A stretch of 64,000 bases of DNA from Streptomyces lomondensis (GCF_014651035.1 NZ_BMWC01000002.1:558001-622000); one strand, 5' to 3'. Counted from the stretch's first letter, positions 45,681 through 55,320 are shown. Notes: generated by a model from the letters alone, not told the origin. A program made the numbers and translations.

Positions 45681-46280
45681 GGTTCGTAGCCTTCGCTTCG
45701 AGTGAATGGTCCTGAACAGGTCACCGAAACGATCACGACAGCCTTGACCGCACTGCGGTGACGCAAACCGCGTGCTGGTCGCTGGTCATCGGCCCGGTGG
45801 ACCGGTGTAAGGGCCCGTCCCGTGAGAATGAGCAAGCCAATACACAACGAACAAGCAGAATACCGGGGCTGTGGACAAGGGTCAAAACGCGGGATCACCG
45901 CCGACGACCGGTCACGGGCAGACACAGGACGGCACACACAGTGACGACTCTCCACAGCGTCCGCCGCCGCACCGGCCGGACGTACGGGACCACCGACGAC
46001 AGCACCACGTCGACGCACACCCCGGCACCCCACCGCAGCACGGAACCGCCACCGCGCGGACGGCGGGACGCGCGCACCACCCCGACCAGCAGCGACGGCC
46101 ACACCCCGGCCTGGAGCGGCAGCCAGGCCAGCAGGCACGCCAGCAGCACCACAGCCGGCAGCAGTCGCCCCAACCACCCGCAGATGTCGCTTTTGCCCGT
46201 CGTCATGGGAGGAACGCTAGGGGCTCCGGGGTCGCTCGGCGCGGACCAGCACACCCCATGTCCCGTCTAAGATGCGCCCC
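45681..46280. other. 600-base region upstream of rplM
   Basis: Holds the rplM leader and promoter on the left and the upstream region of the plus-strand membrane protein gene on the right. A minus-strand frame at 45895-46206 would encode a 103-residue protein with a hydrophobic helix (LLPAVVLLACLLAWLPLQAG), but its ATG lacks a ribosome binding site, so I leave it as a possible, not called, gene. Nothing else was found. Confidence 0.5.
45857..45885 (-). promoter_or_regulatory. rplM promoter
   Basis: Minus-strand TTGACC (45880-45885) and TATTCT (45857-45862) are 17 bases apart. The predicted message begins about 170 bases before the rplM start, leaving a long leader in which L13-type feedback control would be possible. 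Confidence 0.75.
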
Positions 46281-47150
46281 ATGAGCTTTGGGCAGGGGGG
46301 ACCTCAGTCCCAGTGGGATCCCTGGAAACCGCAGTCGCAGCAGCCGTGGAACAGCGGCGGCGGCCAGTCTCCGGACTGGGCCGCGCTCGCCGAGGCGTCC
46401 GAGGCCCGTAACAAACGACGCCGGCTGCTACTGGTCGGCGGCGGCGCGCTCGCCACCGTCGCGATCGGTGCCGCCGTCGCCGTGGCCGTGGTGTCGGCGG
46501 GCGGCGACAACCAGGCCAACAACCCGGCCTCCCTGCCCTCCGCGGACATCCCGAGCGGCTCCGCCTCGGCCCCGTCGTTCGCCCCGACCAGCGCCCCGCC
46601 CCCGCTGAACCCGAAGGACTTCATCTCCAGCGCGAAGAAGGACAAGGCCCCGCTCAGCCCGGAAACCCTCTTCTCCGGCACCCAGCTGACGTGGAACGAG
46701 AGGGCGTTCAAGAAGGGCCCCACGGCCGACACGAGGAGCTGCGCCACGGCGGCGGGCGGCACGCTCCCCAAGATCCTCACCGAGAACGACTGCACCCGCC
46801 TGATACGCGTGACCTACACCACGGACGGCATCGCGGTGACGGTCGGCGTGGCGGTCTTCGACACCGAGGCCCAGGCCCTCAAGGCCAAGACCCAGACCAA
46901 CAAGAAGAGCTTCGTCAAGTCGCTCTCCGGCGGCGGTGTGAAGTCCTTCTGCGACGCCGGGTTCTGCCGCACGACGAGCAACTCCTACGGCCGCTACGCC
47001 TACTTCACCAACGCCGGCTTCCTCAACGGCAAGGACGTGACGCCGAAGGACACCGAGGTGTTCGCCGTGGGCGACGACCTCCAGGACTTCACGTTCGACC
47101 GGATCCGCCTGCGCGGCGAGGCCCAGGCGTCGGCCGCGGCCGAACAGTAG
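46281..47150 (+). CDS. Hypothetical membrane-anchored lipoprotein-like protein
   Basis: 289 residues; no named family. A Gln/Trp/Pro-rich cytoplasmic N-terminus (SFGQGGPQSQWDPWKPQSQQ) precedes one transmembrane helix (RLLLVGGGALATVAIGAAVAVAVVS, about residues 48-72), a Ser/Pro/Ala-rich linker, and an extracytoplasmic domain with two Cys pairs (SCATAAGG, NDCTRLIR, SFCDAGFCRTT). Bitopic proteins of this layout are common in Streptomyces and often linked to division or the wall; no role can be assigned. The ATG at 46281 is preferred to one nine bases earlier. Convergent with truA. Confidence 0.75.
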   Translation: MSFGQGGPQSQWDPWKPQSQQPWNSGGGQSPDWAALAEASEARNKRRRLLLVGGGALATVAIGAAVAVAVVSAGGDNQANNPASLPSADIPSGSASAPSFAPTSAPPPLNPKDFISSAKKDKAPLSPETLFSGTQLTWNERAFKKGPTADTRSCATAAGGTLPKILTENDCTRLIRVTYTTDGIAVTVGVAVFDTEAQALKAKTQTNKKSFVKSLSGGGVKSFCDAGFCRTTSNSYGRYAYFTNAGFLNGKDVTPKDTEVFAVGDDLQDFTFDRIRLRGEAQASAAAEQ

Positions 47151-47153
47151 GCG

Positions 47154-48008
47154 TCAGCAGCACCCCGCCGACGGCAGCGACCGCTTGTTCCGCGCCTCCT
47201 TGTTGCGCGCGGCGAGCAGCTCGTCGGCCGGGTAGCCGACCTCCTCCAGCGTCAGGCCGTGCGGCCGTACGACGTGCACCGCGGAGTCCCGTACGCCGGC
47301 CGCCAACACCTTCCGGGGCCAGTCCGGGGGCCGGTGCCCGTCCCCCACGAACAGCAGCGCCCCGATGAGCGAGCGCACCATGTTGTGGCAGAAGGCGTCG
47401 GCCCGCACGGTCGCGGTGATGATCCCGTCGTCGCCCTTGACGAGACTCAGCTCCTGGAGCGTCCGGATCGTCGTCGCGCCCTCCCGCTTCTTGCAGTAGG
47501 CGGCGAAGTCGTGCTCCCCGAGCAGCCCCCGCGCCGCCTCGTTCATGGCGTCGACGTCCAGGGGCCAGTCGTGCCACAGCACATGGCTGCGCAGCAGCGG
47601 GTCGACGCCCCCGGGGTTGTCGGTGACCCGGTACGCGTACCGTCTCCAGACCGCCGAGAAGCGCGCGTTGAAGCCGCTGGGCGCCTCCCTGAGGGCCCAG
47701 ACCCGCACGTCCCGGGGCAGCCGCCCGGCGAGCCGCTTCAGCAGCTTCTGGTGGTGCTCGGCCCACACCTCACGCGGCAGATCCACATGCGCGACCTGCC
47801 CCCGGGCGTGCACCCCGGCATCGGTACGCCCCGCCACGGTCAGCTCGTACGTCTCCCGCGACCGCGTCACGGTCCGCAGGGCGTCCTCGATCTCCCCCTG
47901 CACGGTCCGCCGCCCCCCGGCCTGCTTGGCCCACCCGGAGAACTCACTCCCGTCATACGACAGATCGAGCCGGACACGGACGTACCCGGGTGCCACTTCA
48001 TCACTCAC
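47154..48008 (-). CDS. truA: tRNA pseudouridine(38-40) synthase
   Basis: 284-residue enzyme that makes pseudouridine at positions 38-40 of tRNA anticodon arms. The catalytic Asp63 is in [27 protein letters not shown] at the start and [14 protein letters not shown] in the second half are conserved. GTG start. Placed downstream of rplQ as in most actinobacteria, separated from it by a strong terminator, so it may depend on read-through or its own promoter. Confidence 0.95.
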   Translation of the reverse strand: MSDEVAPGYVRVRLDLSYDGSEFSGWAKQAGGRRTVQGEIEDALRTVTRSRETYELTVAGRTDAGVHARGQVAHVDLPREVWAEHHQKLLKRLAGRLPRDVRVWALREAPSGFNARFSAVWRRYAYRVTDNPGGVDPLLRSHVLWHDWPLDVDAMNEAARGLLGEHDFAAYCKKREGATTIRTLQELSLVKGDDGIITATVRADAFCHNMVRSLIGALLFVGDGHRPPDWPRKVLAAGVRDSAVHVVRPHGLTLEEVGYPADELLAARNKEARNKRSLPSAGCC

Positions 48009-48029
48009 GTACAGATCCTCTCAGAACAC

Positions 48030-48065
48030 AAAAGCGGGCCCGTCCCTCGAAAGGAACGGACCCGC
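48030..48065 (-). terminator. Terminator of the alpha ribosomal operon (downstream of rplQ)
   Basis: On the minus strand GCGGGTCCGTTCCT and AGGGACGGGCCCGC form a stem with two wobble/mismatch positions and a small loop, followed by TTTTGTG. It lies between rplQ and truA. Confidence 0.88.
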
Positions 48066-48071
48066 CAACGC

Positions 48072-48123
48072 CCTCCGAAGGGGCGCGGGGAACTGCGCGA
48101 CAAGCCACCACGAACCCGCAGCC
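48072..48123 (+). repeat. Dispersed intergenic repeat, copy B
   Basis: Core GGGGCGCGGGGAACTGCGCG at 48080-48099, followed by ACAAGCCACCACGAACCCGC, closely matching copy A. It lies between rplQ and its terminator. Confidence 0.85.
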
Positions 48124-48150
48124 GCAAGCGCACAGCCCCCGGCAGAACGC

Positions 48151-48660
48151 TTACGCGTCCTTCGACTCCTCGGCGCCAGCCTCATCGGCCTCGACGCCCT
48201 CGTCGGACTTGGCCTCGACGGCCTCGTCCTTCTTCAGCGCGTCTTCCTTGACCGCACGCTTGGTCGCGGCCTCGGCCTCGCCGGTCGCCTCCTGCGCCAC
48301 CGTCAGACCCTCGACCAGCTCGATGACAGCCATGGGCGCGTTGTCGCCACGGCGGTTACCGATCTTGGTGATACGGGTGTAGCCACCCGGACGGTTCTCG
48401 TAGCGCGGGCCGATCTCGGTGAAGAGCGTGTGGACGATGCTCTTGTCCGTGATGACCTGGAGCACCTGACGGCGGTTGTGAAGGTCGCCCTTCTTCGCCT
48501 TGGTGACCAGACGCTCGGCGTACGGCCGCAGCTTGCGGGCCTTCGCCTCGGTGGTGGTGATACGACCGTGCTCGAACAGCGACTTCGCGAGGTTCGCGAG
48601 CATCAGCTTCTCGTGCGCGGCGCTGCCGCCCATACGGGCACCCTTGGTGGGCTTCGGCAT
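48151..48660 (-). CDS. rplQ: 50S ribosomal protein L17
   Basis: 169 residues. The L17 core ([18 protein letters not shown] to about residue 115) is followed by an acidic, Glu/Asp/Ala/Lys-rich tail of about 50 residues ([20 protein letters not shown]), which E. coli L17 lacks and which is usual in actinobacteria. Last gene of the alpha operon, ending at a U-tract terminator. A dispersed repeat is inserted between rpoA and rplQ. Confidence 0.96.
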   Translation of the reverse strand: MPKPTKGARMGGSAAHEKLMLANLAKSLFEHGRITTTEAKARKLRPYAERLVTKAKKGDLHNRRQVLQVITDKSIVHTLFTEIGPRYENRPGGYTRITKIGNRRGDNAPMAVIELVEGLTVAQEATGEAEAATKRAVKEDALKKDEAVEAKSDEGVEADEAGAEESKDA

Positions 48661-48746
48661 GGTGTTTCTCCTAGGTGTCTGCCCCGGCCGTATCAGGTAC
48701 CGGGGTCAGTATCCGAGCGAGCGGTTGCCCGTCGGAGATCCGGGGT

Positions 48747-48801
48747 GCGCCCCGGAAGGGGCGCGGGGAACTGCGCGATCAAGCACAGCGCACCCGCACC
48801 C
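48747..48801 (+). repeat. Dispersed intergenic repeat, copy C, with hairpin
   Basis: GCGCCCC-GGAA-GGGGCGC (48747-48764) folds into a 7-bp hairpin at the left end, then continues CGGGGAACTGCGCG as in the other copies. It lies inside the alpha operon, between rpoA and rplQ. Confidence 0.85.
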
Positions 48802-48827
48802 GAGTACGGACCGGAAGGCCCGAGCTC

Positions 48828-49850
48828 TCAGTACTGCTCGGTCTCGACGAACCCGGCATCCGCGTCGTCGTCCGCGCCGAACGCGTCCGCCGCAGCGGTG
48901 GGGTCGAACCCGGGAGGCGAGTCCTTGAGCGCCAGGCCCATACCCGCCAGCTTCGCCTTGACCTCGTCGATCGACTTCGCACCGAAGTTGCGAATGTCGA
49001 GCAGGTCCGCCTCGGAACGAGCCACGAGCTCACCCACAGAGTGGATGCCCTCACGCTTGAGGCAGTTGTACGACCGAACGGTGAGCTCCAGCTCCTCGAT
49101 CGGCAGCGCCAGATCGGCGGCGAGGGCGGCGTCCGTCGGGGACGGGCCCATGTCGATGCCCTCGGCGTCGATGTTCAGCTCGCGGGCGAGACCGAACAGC
49201 TCGACCAGGGTCTTACCGGCGGACGCCATGGCGTCACGCGGCCGCATGGCCTGCTTCGTCTCGACGTCGACGATCAGCTTGTCGAAGTCGGTCCGCTGCT
49301 CGACACGCGTGGCCTCGACCTTGTAGGTGACCTTGAGGACCGGCGAGTAGATCGAGTCGACCGGGATCCGGCCGATCTCCTGGCCGACCTGCTTGTTCTG
49401 CACGGCGGAGACGTAACCGCGGCCACGCTCGACCGTCAGCTCCATCTCCAGCTTGCCCTTGCCGTTGAGCGTGGCGAGGACGAGGTCGGGGTTGTGCACC
49501 TCGACACCGGCCGGCGGCGCGATGTCGGCGGCGGTGACCAGACCCGGGCCCTGCTTGCGCAGGTACATCACCACGGGCTCGTCGTGCTCGGACGACACGA
49601 CCAGCTGCTTGATGTTGAGGATCAGGTCGGTGACGTCCTCCTTGACGCCCGGCACGGTGGTGAACTCGTGCAGCACGCCGTCGATGCGGATGGACGTGAC
49701 CGCCGCACCCGGGATCGAGGAGAGGAGGGTCCGGCGCAGGGAGTTGCCGAGGGTGTAGCCGAAGCCCGGCTCCAGCGGCTCGATCACGAACCGGGAGCGG
49801 AACTCGTCGACGACCTCTTCGGTCAACGAGGGACGCTGAGCGATCAGCAT
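48828..49850 (-). CDS. rpoA: RNA polymerase alpha subunit
   Basis: 340-residue subunit. The N-terminal domain (assembly) has [20 protein letters not shown] and [21 protein letters not shown]; the C-terminal domain that binds UP elements and activators has [20 protein letters not shown] and [19 protein letters not shown], ending in an acidic tail [20 protein letters not shown] start. Between rpsK and rplQ as in the classical alpha operon. Confidence 0.98.
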   Translation of the reverse strand: MLIAQRPSLTEEVVDEFRSRFVIEPLEPGFGYTLGNSLRRTLLSSIPGAAVTSIRIDGVLHEFTTVPGVKEDVTDLILNIKQLVVSSEHDEPVVMYLRKQGPGLVTAADIAPPAGVEVHNPDLVLATLNGKGKLEMELTVERGRGYVSAVQNKQVGQEIGRIPVDSIYSPVLKVTYKVEATRVEQRTDFDKLIVDVETKQAMRPRDAMASAGKTLVELFGLARELNIDAEGIDMGPSPTDAALAADLALPIEELELTVRSYNCLKREGIHSVGELVARSEADLLDIRNFGAKSIDEVKAKLAGMGLALKDSPPGFDPTAAADAFGADDDADAGFVETEQY

Positions 49851-50008
49851 GTGTGGATCAGATCCTTCAGTCGGGGGCGCCCGCTATTTGACGCCCGACT
49901 TGAACCGTCCCCGACAGAAAGGGACGGGTACTGCAAGGGTACGGGCGATACGGCCCTTTTACGGAGCCGTACCGCCCGAAACCTCAGTCTGCGTGAAGGA
50001 GCCTCGCG

Positions 50009-50413
50009 TCAGACGCGGCGACGCTTCGGCGGACGGCAGCCGTTGTGCGGGGTCGGCGTGACGTCCTGGATGGAGCCGACCTCGAGGCCCGTGGCCTGGA
50101 GGGAGCGGATCGCGGTCTCACGACCGGAACCCGGGCCCTTCACGAACACGTCGACCTTGCGCATGCCGTGCTCCTGGGCGCGGCGGGCGGCCGACTCGGC
50201 GGCCATCTGCGCGGCGAACGGCGTGGACTTCCGGGAGCCCTTGAAGCCGACGTGGCCGGCGGAGGCCCAGGAGATCACGTTGCCGGACGGGTCCGTGATC
50301 GAGACGATCGTGTTGTTGAACGTGCTCTTGATGTGCGCGTGGCCGTGAGCGACGTTCTTCTTTTCCTTGCGGCGCACCTTCTTGGCAGCGCCCTGACGTC
50401 CCTTGGGGGGCAT
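50009..50413 (-). CDS. rpsK: 30S ribosomal protein S11
   Basis: 134 residues. [20 protein letters not shown] and [16 protein letters not shown] at the ends are diagnostic. Lies on the platform, next to the 3' end of 16S rRNA. In the alpha operon between rpsM (64 bases upstream) and rpoA. Confidence 0.97.
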   Translation of the reverse strand: MPPKGRQGAAKKVRRKEKKNVAHGHAHIKSTFNNTIVSITDPSGNVISWASAGHVGFKGSRKSTPFAAQMAAESAARRAQEHGMRKVDVFVKGPGSGRETAIRSLQATGLEVGSIQDVTPTPHNGCRPPKRRRV

Positions 50414-50477
50414 CTATAACTCCTACGGGAGGTGGTCGGTCCTGCAGCGAAGACCGCTGACGAGCGTCCGCTGAGGA

Positions 50478-50858
50478 CTACTTCTTGCCCGGCTTCTTCT
50501 TGCCGGCGATGGCGCGACGCGGGCCCTTGCGGGTGCGGGCGTTGGTGCTGGTGCGCTGACCGCGGACGGGCAGACCGCGACGGTGACGCAGACCCTGGTA
50601 GGTACCGATCTCGACCTTGCGGCGGATGTCGGCCTGGATCTCGCGACGGAGGTCACCCTCGGTCTTGATGTTGTTGTCGACGTACTCGCGGATCGCGACG
50701 AGCTGCTCCTCGGAGAGGTCGCGAACGCGGGTGTTCGGGTCGACGCCGGTGGCGGCCAGCGTCTGCTGCGAGAGGGTCCGGCCGATGCCGAACACGTAGG
50801 TGAGGGCGATCTCCACGCGCTTGTCGCGCGGGATGTCAACACCGGAAACGCGTGCCAT
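50478..50858 (-). CDS. rpsM: 30S ribosomal protein S13
   Basis: 126 residues. [20 protein letters not shown] at the N-terminus and [21 protein letters not shown] in the basic C-terminus that contacts the P-site tRNA are typical. First large gene of the alpha operon, 194 bases after rpmJ. Confidence 0.97.
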   Translation of the reverse strand: MARVSGVDIPRDKRVEIALTYVFGIGRTLSQQTLAATGVDPNTRVRDLSEEQLVAIREYVDNNIKTEGDLRREIQADIRRKVEIGTYQGLRHRRGLPVRGQRTSTNARTRKGPRRAIAGKKKPGKK

Positions 50859-51052
50859 TCAATGGCTCCAGTTGCTTGTCGGAGGTCTTCCGCAGAACCG
50901 ACTCCCAGCCGCCGTACCAGGTACGAACTGGGTCCCCGGCCTCCGAACCGGGGGTGTCAGGCGAACAGCCATTCGCCTGGATCCTGCGTATGAACATATT
51001 CAGCTTGCGTCGCGCGAAACTCTGCGAGGGATGCAGAGGGATCGGCCGTACG

Positions 51053-51166
51053 TCAGCCCTGGCGCTGCTTGTGGCGCGGGTTGTCGCAGATGACCATGAT
51101 CCGGCCGTGACGGCGGATCACCCTGCACTTGTCGCAGATCTTCTTGACGCTCGGCTTGACCTTCAT
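51053..51166 (-). CDS. rpmJ: 50S ribosomal protein L36
   Basis: 37 residues, too short for many callers: [20 protein letters not shown] ... [12 protein letters not shown]. Zinc ligands Cys11, Cys14, Cys27 and His32 mark the zinc-binding (C+) form; zinc-free paralogues are induced under zinc starvation in Streptomyces, so this is the zinc-replete version. ATG preceded by GAACCTCACACCC with no strong SD. Lies 60 bases after infA. Confidence 0.95.
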   Translation of the reverse strand: MKVKPSVKKICDKCRVIRRHGRIMVICDNPRHKQRQG

Positions 51167-51225
51167 GGGTGTGAGGTTCTCCGGGTCAGTGCCACCACCC
51201 CGGGAAGCCGGGGCACAGGCAAGAT

Positions 51226-51447
51226 CTACTTGTAGCGGTAGACGATCCGGCCACGCGTCAGGTCGTACGGAGACAGCTCCACCACGACCCGGTCGTCAGG
51301 GAGGATGCGGATGTAGTGCATACGCATCTTGCCGCTGATGTGTGCCAGGACCTGGTGGCCGTTCTGGAGCTCGACCTTGAACATGGCGTTCGGAAGAGAC
51401 TCGACGACAGTGCCCTCGATCTCGATGGCACCTTGCTTCTTGGCCAC
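51226..51447 (-). CDS. infA: Translation initiation factor IF-1
   Basis: 73-residue OB-fold protein that binds the A site of the 30S subunit: [20 protein letters not shown] ... [18 protein letters not shown] start after AAGGGCG; the longer frame was rejected. Upstream of rpmJ and rpsM, the common actinobacterial order. Confidence 0.97.
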   Translation of the reverse strand: MAKKQGAIEIEGTVVESLPNAMFKVELQNGHQVLAHISGKMRMHYIRILPDDRVVVELSPYDLTRGRIVYRYK

Positions 51448-51594
51448 GCTTCGCCCTTCGAATCGACTACCTTGATCGGCCCAGTGCGAGCGCACGCAGA
51501 CATGCGGATGCACAAGAGCCGACGAGTCAGTCTACGTCAGGGCCCTCGGAAACACGAATCGAGAGAGTCTGCCCGTACCGAGAGAGCTTTAAGC

Positions 51595-51648
51595 GCGCCC
51601 CGAAGGGGCGCGGGGAACTGCGCGACAGCCCCCACGCGCCCGCAGCCG
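51595..51648 (+). repeat. Dispersed intergenic repeat, copy D, with hairpin
   Basis: GCGCCCC-GAA-GGGGCGC (51595-51611) hairpin, then CGGGGAACTGCGCGACAGCC and CCCACGCGCCCGCAGCC. It lies between map and infA. Confidence 0.85.
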
Positions 51649-51681
51649 CCGGCCGGCAGGGCCACCCTTCCCGGAAGGCGC

Positions 51682-52518
51682 TCAGCCGAGGGGATCCGGC
51701 GCCGCGACGATCCCCAGCTCCGCGAGCTTCGCCTTCCCCCCGTCGGGAGACGTCAGCACCAACGGCCCCTCCTCCGTCAACGCGACGGAGTGCTCCCAGT
51801 GCGACGACCACGTACCGTCCGTCGTGACGACCGTCCAGTCGTCCTGGAGGACCTCCGTCTTGGGCGTGCCCAGCGACACCATGGGCTCGATGGCGAGGCA
51901 GAACCCGGGGACCAGCTTGGGCCCCTTCCCGCGCCGCCGGTCGACGTAGTTCAGCAGGTGCGGGTCCATGTGCATCTCGGTGCCGATGCCGTGACCGCCG
52001 TAGTCCTCGATGATCCCGTACCGGCCGCCGCCCGGCTTGGGCTGGCGGCGGATGTATGTCTCGATGGCCCGGGAGACGTCGACCAGGCGGTTGCCCTGCT
52101 TCATGGCCGCGATGCCGGCCCACATCGACTCCTCGGTCACCCGGGAGAGCTCGACCAGCTCCGGAGCGTGACCGGATCCCACGAAGGCCGTGTAGGCGGC
52201 GTCGCCGTGCCAGCCGTCGATGATCGCGCCGCAGTCGATGGAGATGATGTCCCCGTCCTTGAGGACGACGTCGTCGGACGGGATGCCGTGCACGACGACC
52301 TCGTTCACGGACGTGCAGATCGTCGCCGGGAAGCCGCCGTAGCCGAGGAAGTTCGGCTTGGCGTTGTGCTCGGCGAGCACCTTGCGGGCGACCTGGTCCA
52401 GATCCTTCGTCGTGGCTCCCGGCACGGCGGCCTCGCGGGTCGCCGCGTGGATGGCGGCGACGACCAGCCCCGCCTCACGCATCTTGGCGATCTGCTCAGG
52501 GGTCTTGATCTGCACCAT
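51682..52518 (-). CDS. map: Methionine aminopeptidase type I
   Basis: 278-residue metalloprotease removing initiator Met. The pita-bread fold is visible with SIDCGAIIDGWHGDAAYT (first metal Asp), GHGIGTEMHMDP (metal His) and the later Glu-containing segments. ATG at 52518 gives MVQIKTPEQIAKMREAG. Third gene after secY and adk, separated from adk by 132 bases and a hairpin. Confidence 0.95.
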   Translation of the reverse strand: MVQIKTPEQIAKMREAGLVVAAIHAATREAAVPGATTKDLDQVARKVLAEHNAKPNFLGYGGFPATICTSVNEVVVHGIPSDDVVLKDGDIISIDCGAIIDGWHGDAAYTAFVGSGHAPELVELSRVTEESMWAGIAAMKQGNRLVDVSRAIETYIRRQPKPGGGRYGIIEDYGGHGIGTEMHMDPHLLNYVDRRRGKGPKLVPGFCLAIEPMVSLGTPKTEVLQDDWTVVTTDGTWSSHWEHSVALTEEGPLVLTSPDGGKAKLAELGIVAAPDPLG

Positions 52519-52603
52519 GGGGGCTACGGCCTTTCTGGACCTTCGGCGACAACGAACGCCTTCAACGATACGGGGCCGTGCGGCCGGCCCCGCCCACACA
52601 GCA

Positions 52604-52631
52604 GCCGCGGCTCCCCGAGGGGAACCGCGGC
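52604..52631 (-). terminator. Hairpin downstream of adk
   Basis: GCCGCGG-C-TCCCC and GGGGA-A-CCGCGGC form a 12-of-13 bp stem with loop GA between adk and map. A full or partial terminator. Confidence 0.75.
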
Positions 52632-52650
52632 CGTAGCTGCGTACGAACGA

Positions 52651-53313
52651 CTACTTGTCGCCCTCGCCACGCTTGAGCGCCTCCATGGCGCGCGTCGTGA
52701 CGTCCTCCACCTTGCCGAGCGCCGAGATCGTGACCACCAGGCCCTGCGCCTTGTAGTAGTCGATGATCGGCTCGGTCTGCGTGTGGTAGACCTCCAGCCG
52801 CTTGCGGACGGTCTCCTCGGAGTCGTCGCCCCGCTGGTAGAGCTCGCCGCCGCAGACGTCGCAGACGCCCTCCTTGGCCGGCGGCTTGTACGTCACGTGG
52901 AAGACGTGCGCCGACTCGTTGCGGCAGACGCGGCGGCCGGCGATCCGCTTGACCACCTCGTCCTCGGGGACCTCCAGGTCCAGCACCGCGTCGAGCTGCA
53001 TGCTCTCGGTCTCCAGCAGCTCGTCCAGCGCCTCGGCCTGCGAGACGTTGCGCGGGAAGCCGTCCAGCAGGAAGCCGTTCTCGGCGTCCGGCTGCTCCAT
53101 GCGGTCCTTCGCCATCGCGATGGTGACCTCGTCGGGCACGAGGTTGCCCGCGTCGATGTAGGACTTCGCCAGTTTGCCGAGTTCCGTCTGCTGGCTGATG
53201 TTGGCCCGGAACAGGTCGCCCGTGGAGATGTGCGGGATCGACAGGTTCTGAGCCAGGAACGCGGCCTGCGTTCCCTTACCGGCGCCCGGCGGCCCGACGA
53301 GGACGATTCGCAT
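52651..53313 (-). CDS. adk: Adenylate kinase
   Basis: 220 residues. P-loop GPPGAGKGTQ at 7-16, NMP-binding STGDLFRANI, and a LID with CRNESAHVFHVTYKPPAKEG followed by CDVCGGELYQ; three of the four zinc-type Cys positions are present. Start shares one base with the secY stop (TGATG), so translation is coupled. Confidence 0.96.
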   Translation of the reverse strand: MRIVLVGPPGAGKGTQAAFLAQNLSIPHISTGDLFRANISQQTELGKLAKSYIDAGNLVPDEVTIAMAKDRMEQPDAENGFLLDGFPRNVSQAEALDELLETESMQLDAVLDLEVPEDEVVKRIAGRRVCRNESAHVFHVTYKPPAKEGVCDVCGGELYQRGDDSEETVRKRLEVYHTQTEPIIDYYKAQGLVVTISALGKVEDVTTRAMEALKRGEGDK

Positions 53314-54626
53314 CAGCGGAGGAACCCTTCGTAATTGCGCTGCTGGAGCTGGCTCTCGATCTGCTTCACCGTCTCCAGGCCGACACCCACGATGATCAGG
53401 ATGCTGGTCCCACCGAACGGGAAGTTCTGGTTTGCCCCGAAACCAACCAACGCCATCGTCGGTACGAGAGCGATCAGACCCAAGTACAGCGAACCCGGCC
53501 AGGTGATCCGGTTGAGTACGTAGCTCAGGTACTCAGCGGTCGGTCGGCCAGCCCGGATGCCCGGGATGAAGCCACCATACTTCTTCATGTTGTCGGCGAC
53601 TTCCTCGGGGTTGAAGGAGATCGCAACGTAGAAGAACGCGAAGAAAACGATCAGCAGGAAGTACGTGGCGATGTAATACGGGTGGTCGCCCTTGACGAAG
53701 TGTTGCTCGATCCAGGTCTTCCAGCCAGAGGTGCCTCCGGCGAACTGGGCGATCAGCGCCGGGATGTAGAGCAGCGACGAGGCGAAGATGACGGGGATCA
53801 CACCCGCCTGGTTCACCTTCAGCGGGATGTAGGTGGACGTACCGCCGTAGGAGCGGCGGCCGATCATGCGCTTGGCGTACTGCACCGGGATACGGCGCTG
53901 GGCCTGCTCGACGAAGACCACCAGGCCGACCATGACGAGGCCGACCGCGATGACGGTGCCGAACTCGATCCAGCCGTCGGCCAGCGAGCCCTGCTCCTTG
54001 ATCGCCCACAGGGCGGACGGGAAGGTGGCGGCGATCGAGATGAACATCAGGATCGACATGCCGTTGCCGATGCCGCGGTCGGTGATGAGCTCACCGAGCC
54101 ACATCACGGCCGCCGTGCCGGCGGTCATGGTGATGACCATGGTGATGGTGACGAAGATCGACTGGTCCGGGACGATCTGGCTGGCCACCGGGCAGCCCTG
54201 GAACAGAGCGCCGCTGCGGGCGGTGGCGACGAGGCCGGTGCCCTGGAGGATGGCGAGGGCGATCGTCAGGTAACGGGTGTACTGCGTGATCTTCGCCGTA
54301 CCGGCCTGGCCCTCCTTCTTCAGGGCTTCCAGGCGCGGGATCACCACGGTCAGCAGTTGGAGGATGATGCTCGCCGTGATGTACGGCATGATGCCCAGCG
54401 CGAAGATCGTGATCTGGAGCAGCGCGCCGCCACTGAACATGTTGACCAGACCGAACAGGCCCTGGTTGGCCTGGGCAGCGTCGATACAGGTCTGGACGTT
54501 CCGGTAGTCGACGCCCGGGATCGGGATGTGCGTACCGATCCGGTAGACCACGATGATGAAGAGCGTGAAGAGCAGCTTCTTGCGCAGGTCGGGCGTCTTG
54601 AACGCCCGGGCGAACGCGGTGAGCAC
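53313..54626 (-). CDS. secY: Preprotein translocase subunit SecY
   Basis: 437-residue core channel of the Sec translocon with ten transmembrane helices; AFKTPDLRKKLLFTLFIIVV begins helix 1 and RNYEGFLR ends the cytoplasmic tail. The plug region PGVDYRNVQT and the conserved GIGNGMSILMF loop are clear. GTG start with GGAGG nearby. First gene of secY-adk, separated from rplO by 236 bases including a strong terminator. Confidence 0.97.
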   Translation of the reverse strand: MLTAFARAFKTPDLRKKLLFTLFIIVVYRIGTHIPIPGVDYRNVQTCIDAAQANQGLFGLVNMFSGGALLQITIFALGIMPYITASIILQLLTVVIPRLEALKKEGQAGTAKITQYTRYLTIALAILQGTGLVATARSGALFQGCPVASQIVPDQSIFVTITMVITMTAGTAAVMWLGELITDRGIGNGMSILMFISIAATFPSALWAIKEQGSLADGWIEFGTVIAVGLVMVGLVVFVEQAQRRIPVQYAKRMIGRRSYGGTSTYIPLKVNQAGVIPVIFASSLLYIPALIAQFAGGTSGWKTWIEQHFVKGDHPYYIATYFLLIVFFAFFYVAISFNPEEVADNMKKYGGFIPGIRAGRPTAEYLSYVLNRITWPGSLYLGLIALVPTMALVGFGANQNFPFGGTSILIIVGVGLETVKQIESQLQQRNYEGFLR

Positions 54627-54792
54627 GGTGCCTCCTGCGACCCCCGCGCAACTGCGTCAAGGGTGACGGTCTTGAGGTTCGACGAATAAGTAACGGTCAA
54701 CTGCCGCTCAGAGTGCCCGAAGTGCAGCACCCTGTGAAAAGTGGGCAGTGCAGGCCACCTTACCGGCGAGACTGCCGCCCTAGGAACGACCA

Positions 54793-54826
54793 ACCGGGGA
54801 TACCCCATTTGTGGGGTATCCCCGGT
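54793..54826 (-). terminator. Terminator downstream of rplO
   Basis: ACCGGGGATACCCC and GGGGTATCCCCGGT form a perfect 14-bp stem with a six-base loop. It divides the spc ribosomal genes from secY-adk, implying a separate secY promoter in the remaining 166 bases. Confidence 0.92.
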
Positions 54827-54862
54827 CGGGATCGCTCAGGTCATCCGAGACGCCTGTGGAGT

Positions 54863-55318
54863 TCAGACGAGCTCGGTGACAGAACCGCCGGCGGCGGTGA
54901 TCTTCTCCTTGGCGGAGCCGGAGACGGCGTCGACCGTCACCTGCAGCGCCACGGAGACCTCGCCCTGGCCGAGCACCTTGACGAGGCTGTTCTTGCGAAC
55001 GGCACCCTTGGCGACCAGGTCCTCGACCGTGACCTCCCCACCCTCGGGGTAGAGGGCGGCGAGCTTGTCCAGGTTCACGACCTGGTACTCGGTCTTGAAC
55101 GGGTTCTTGAAGCCCTTCAGCTTCGGGAGGCGCATGTGGAGGGGCATCTGCCCACCCTCGAAGCGCTCCGGAACCTGGTAGCGGGCCTTGGTGCCCTTGG
55201 TACCACGACCGGCCGTCTTACCCTTCGACGCCTCACCACGACCGACACGGGTCTTGGCGGTCTTGGCGCCCGGGGCGGGACGGAGGTTGTGGATCTTGAG
55301 CGGGTTCTGCTCCGCCAT
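54863..55318 (-). CDS. rplO: 50S ribosomal protein L15
   Basis: 151 residues. [20 protein letters not shown] and [20 protein letters not shown] are the L15 landmarks; the C-terminal beta domain ends [12 protein letters not shown]. Follows rpmD by two bases; last ribosomal gene of the spc operon. Confidence 0.96.
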   Translation of the reverse strand: MAEQNPLKIHNLRPAPGAKTAKTRVGRGEASKGKTAGRGTKGTKARYQVPERFEGGQMPLHMRLPKLKGFKNPFKTEYQVVNLDKLAALYPEGGEVTVEDLVAKGAVRKNSLVKVLGQGEVSVALQVTVDAVSGSAKEKITAAGGSVTELV

Positions 55319-55320
55319 GA

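Noticed and set aside
45895..46206. Possible 103-residue membrane protein upstream of rplM
   Set aside because: Contains a hydrophobic helix, but the ATG is preceded by CCTCCC rather than a ribosome binding site; mentioned only in the intergenic entry.
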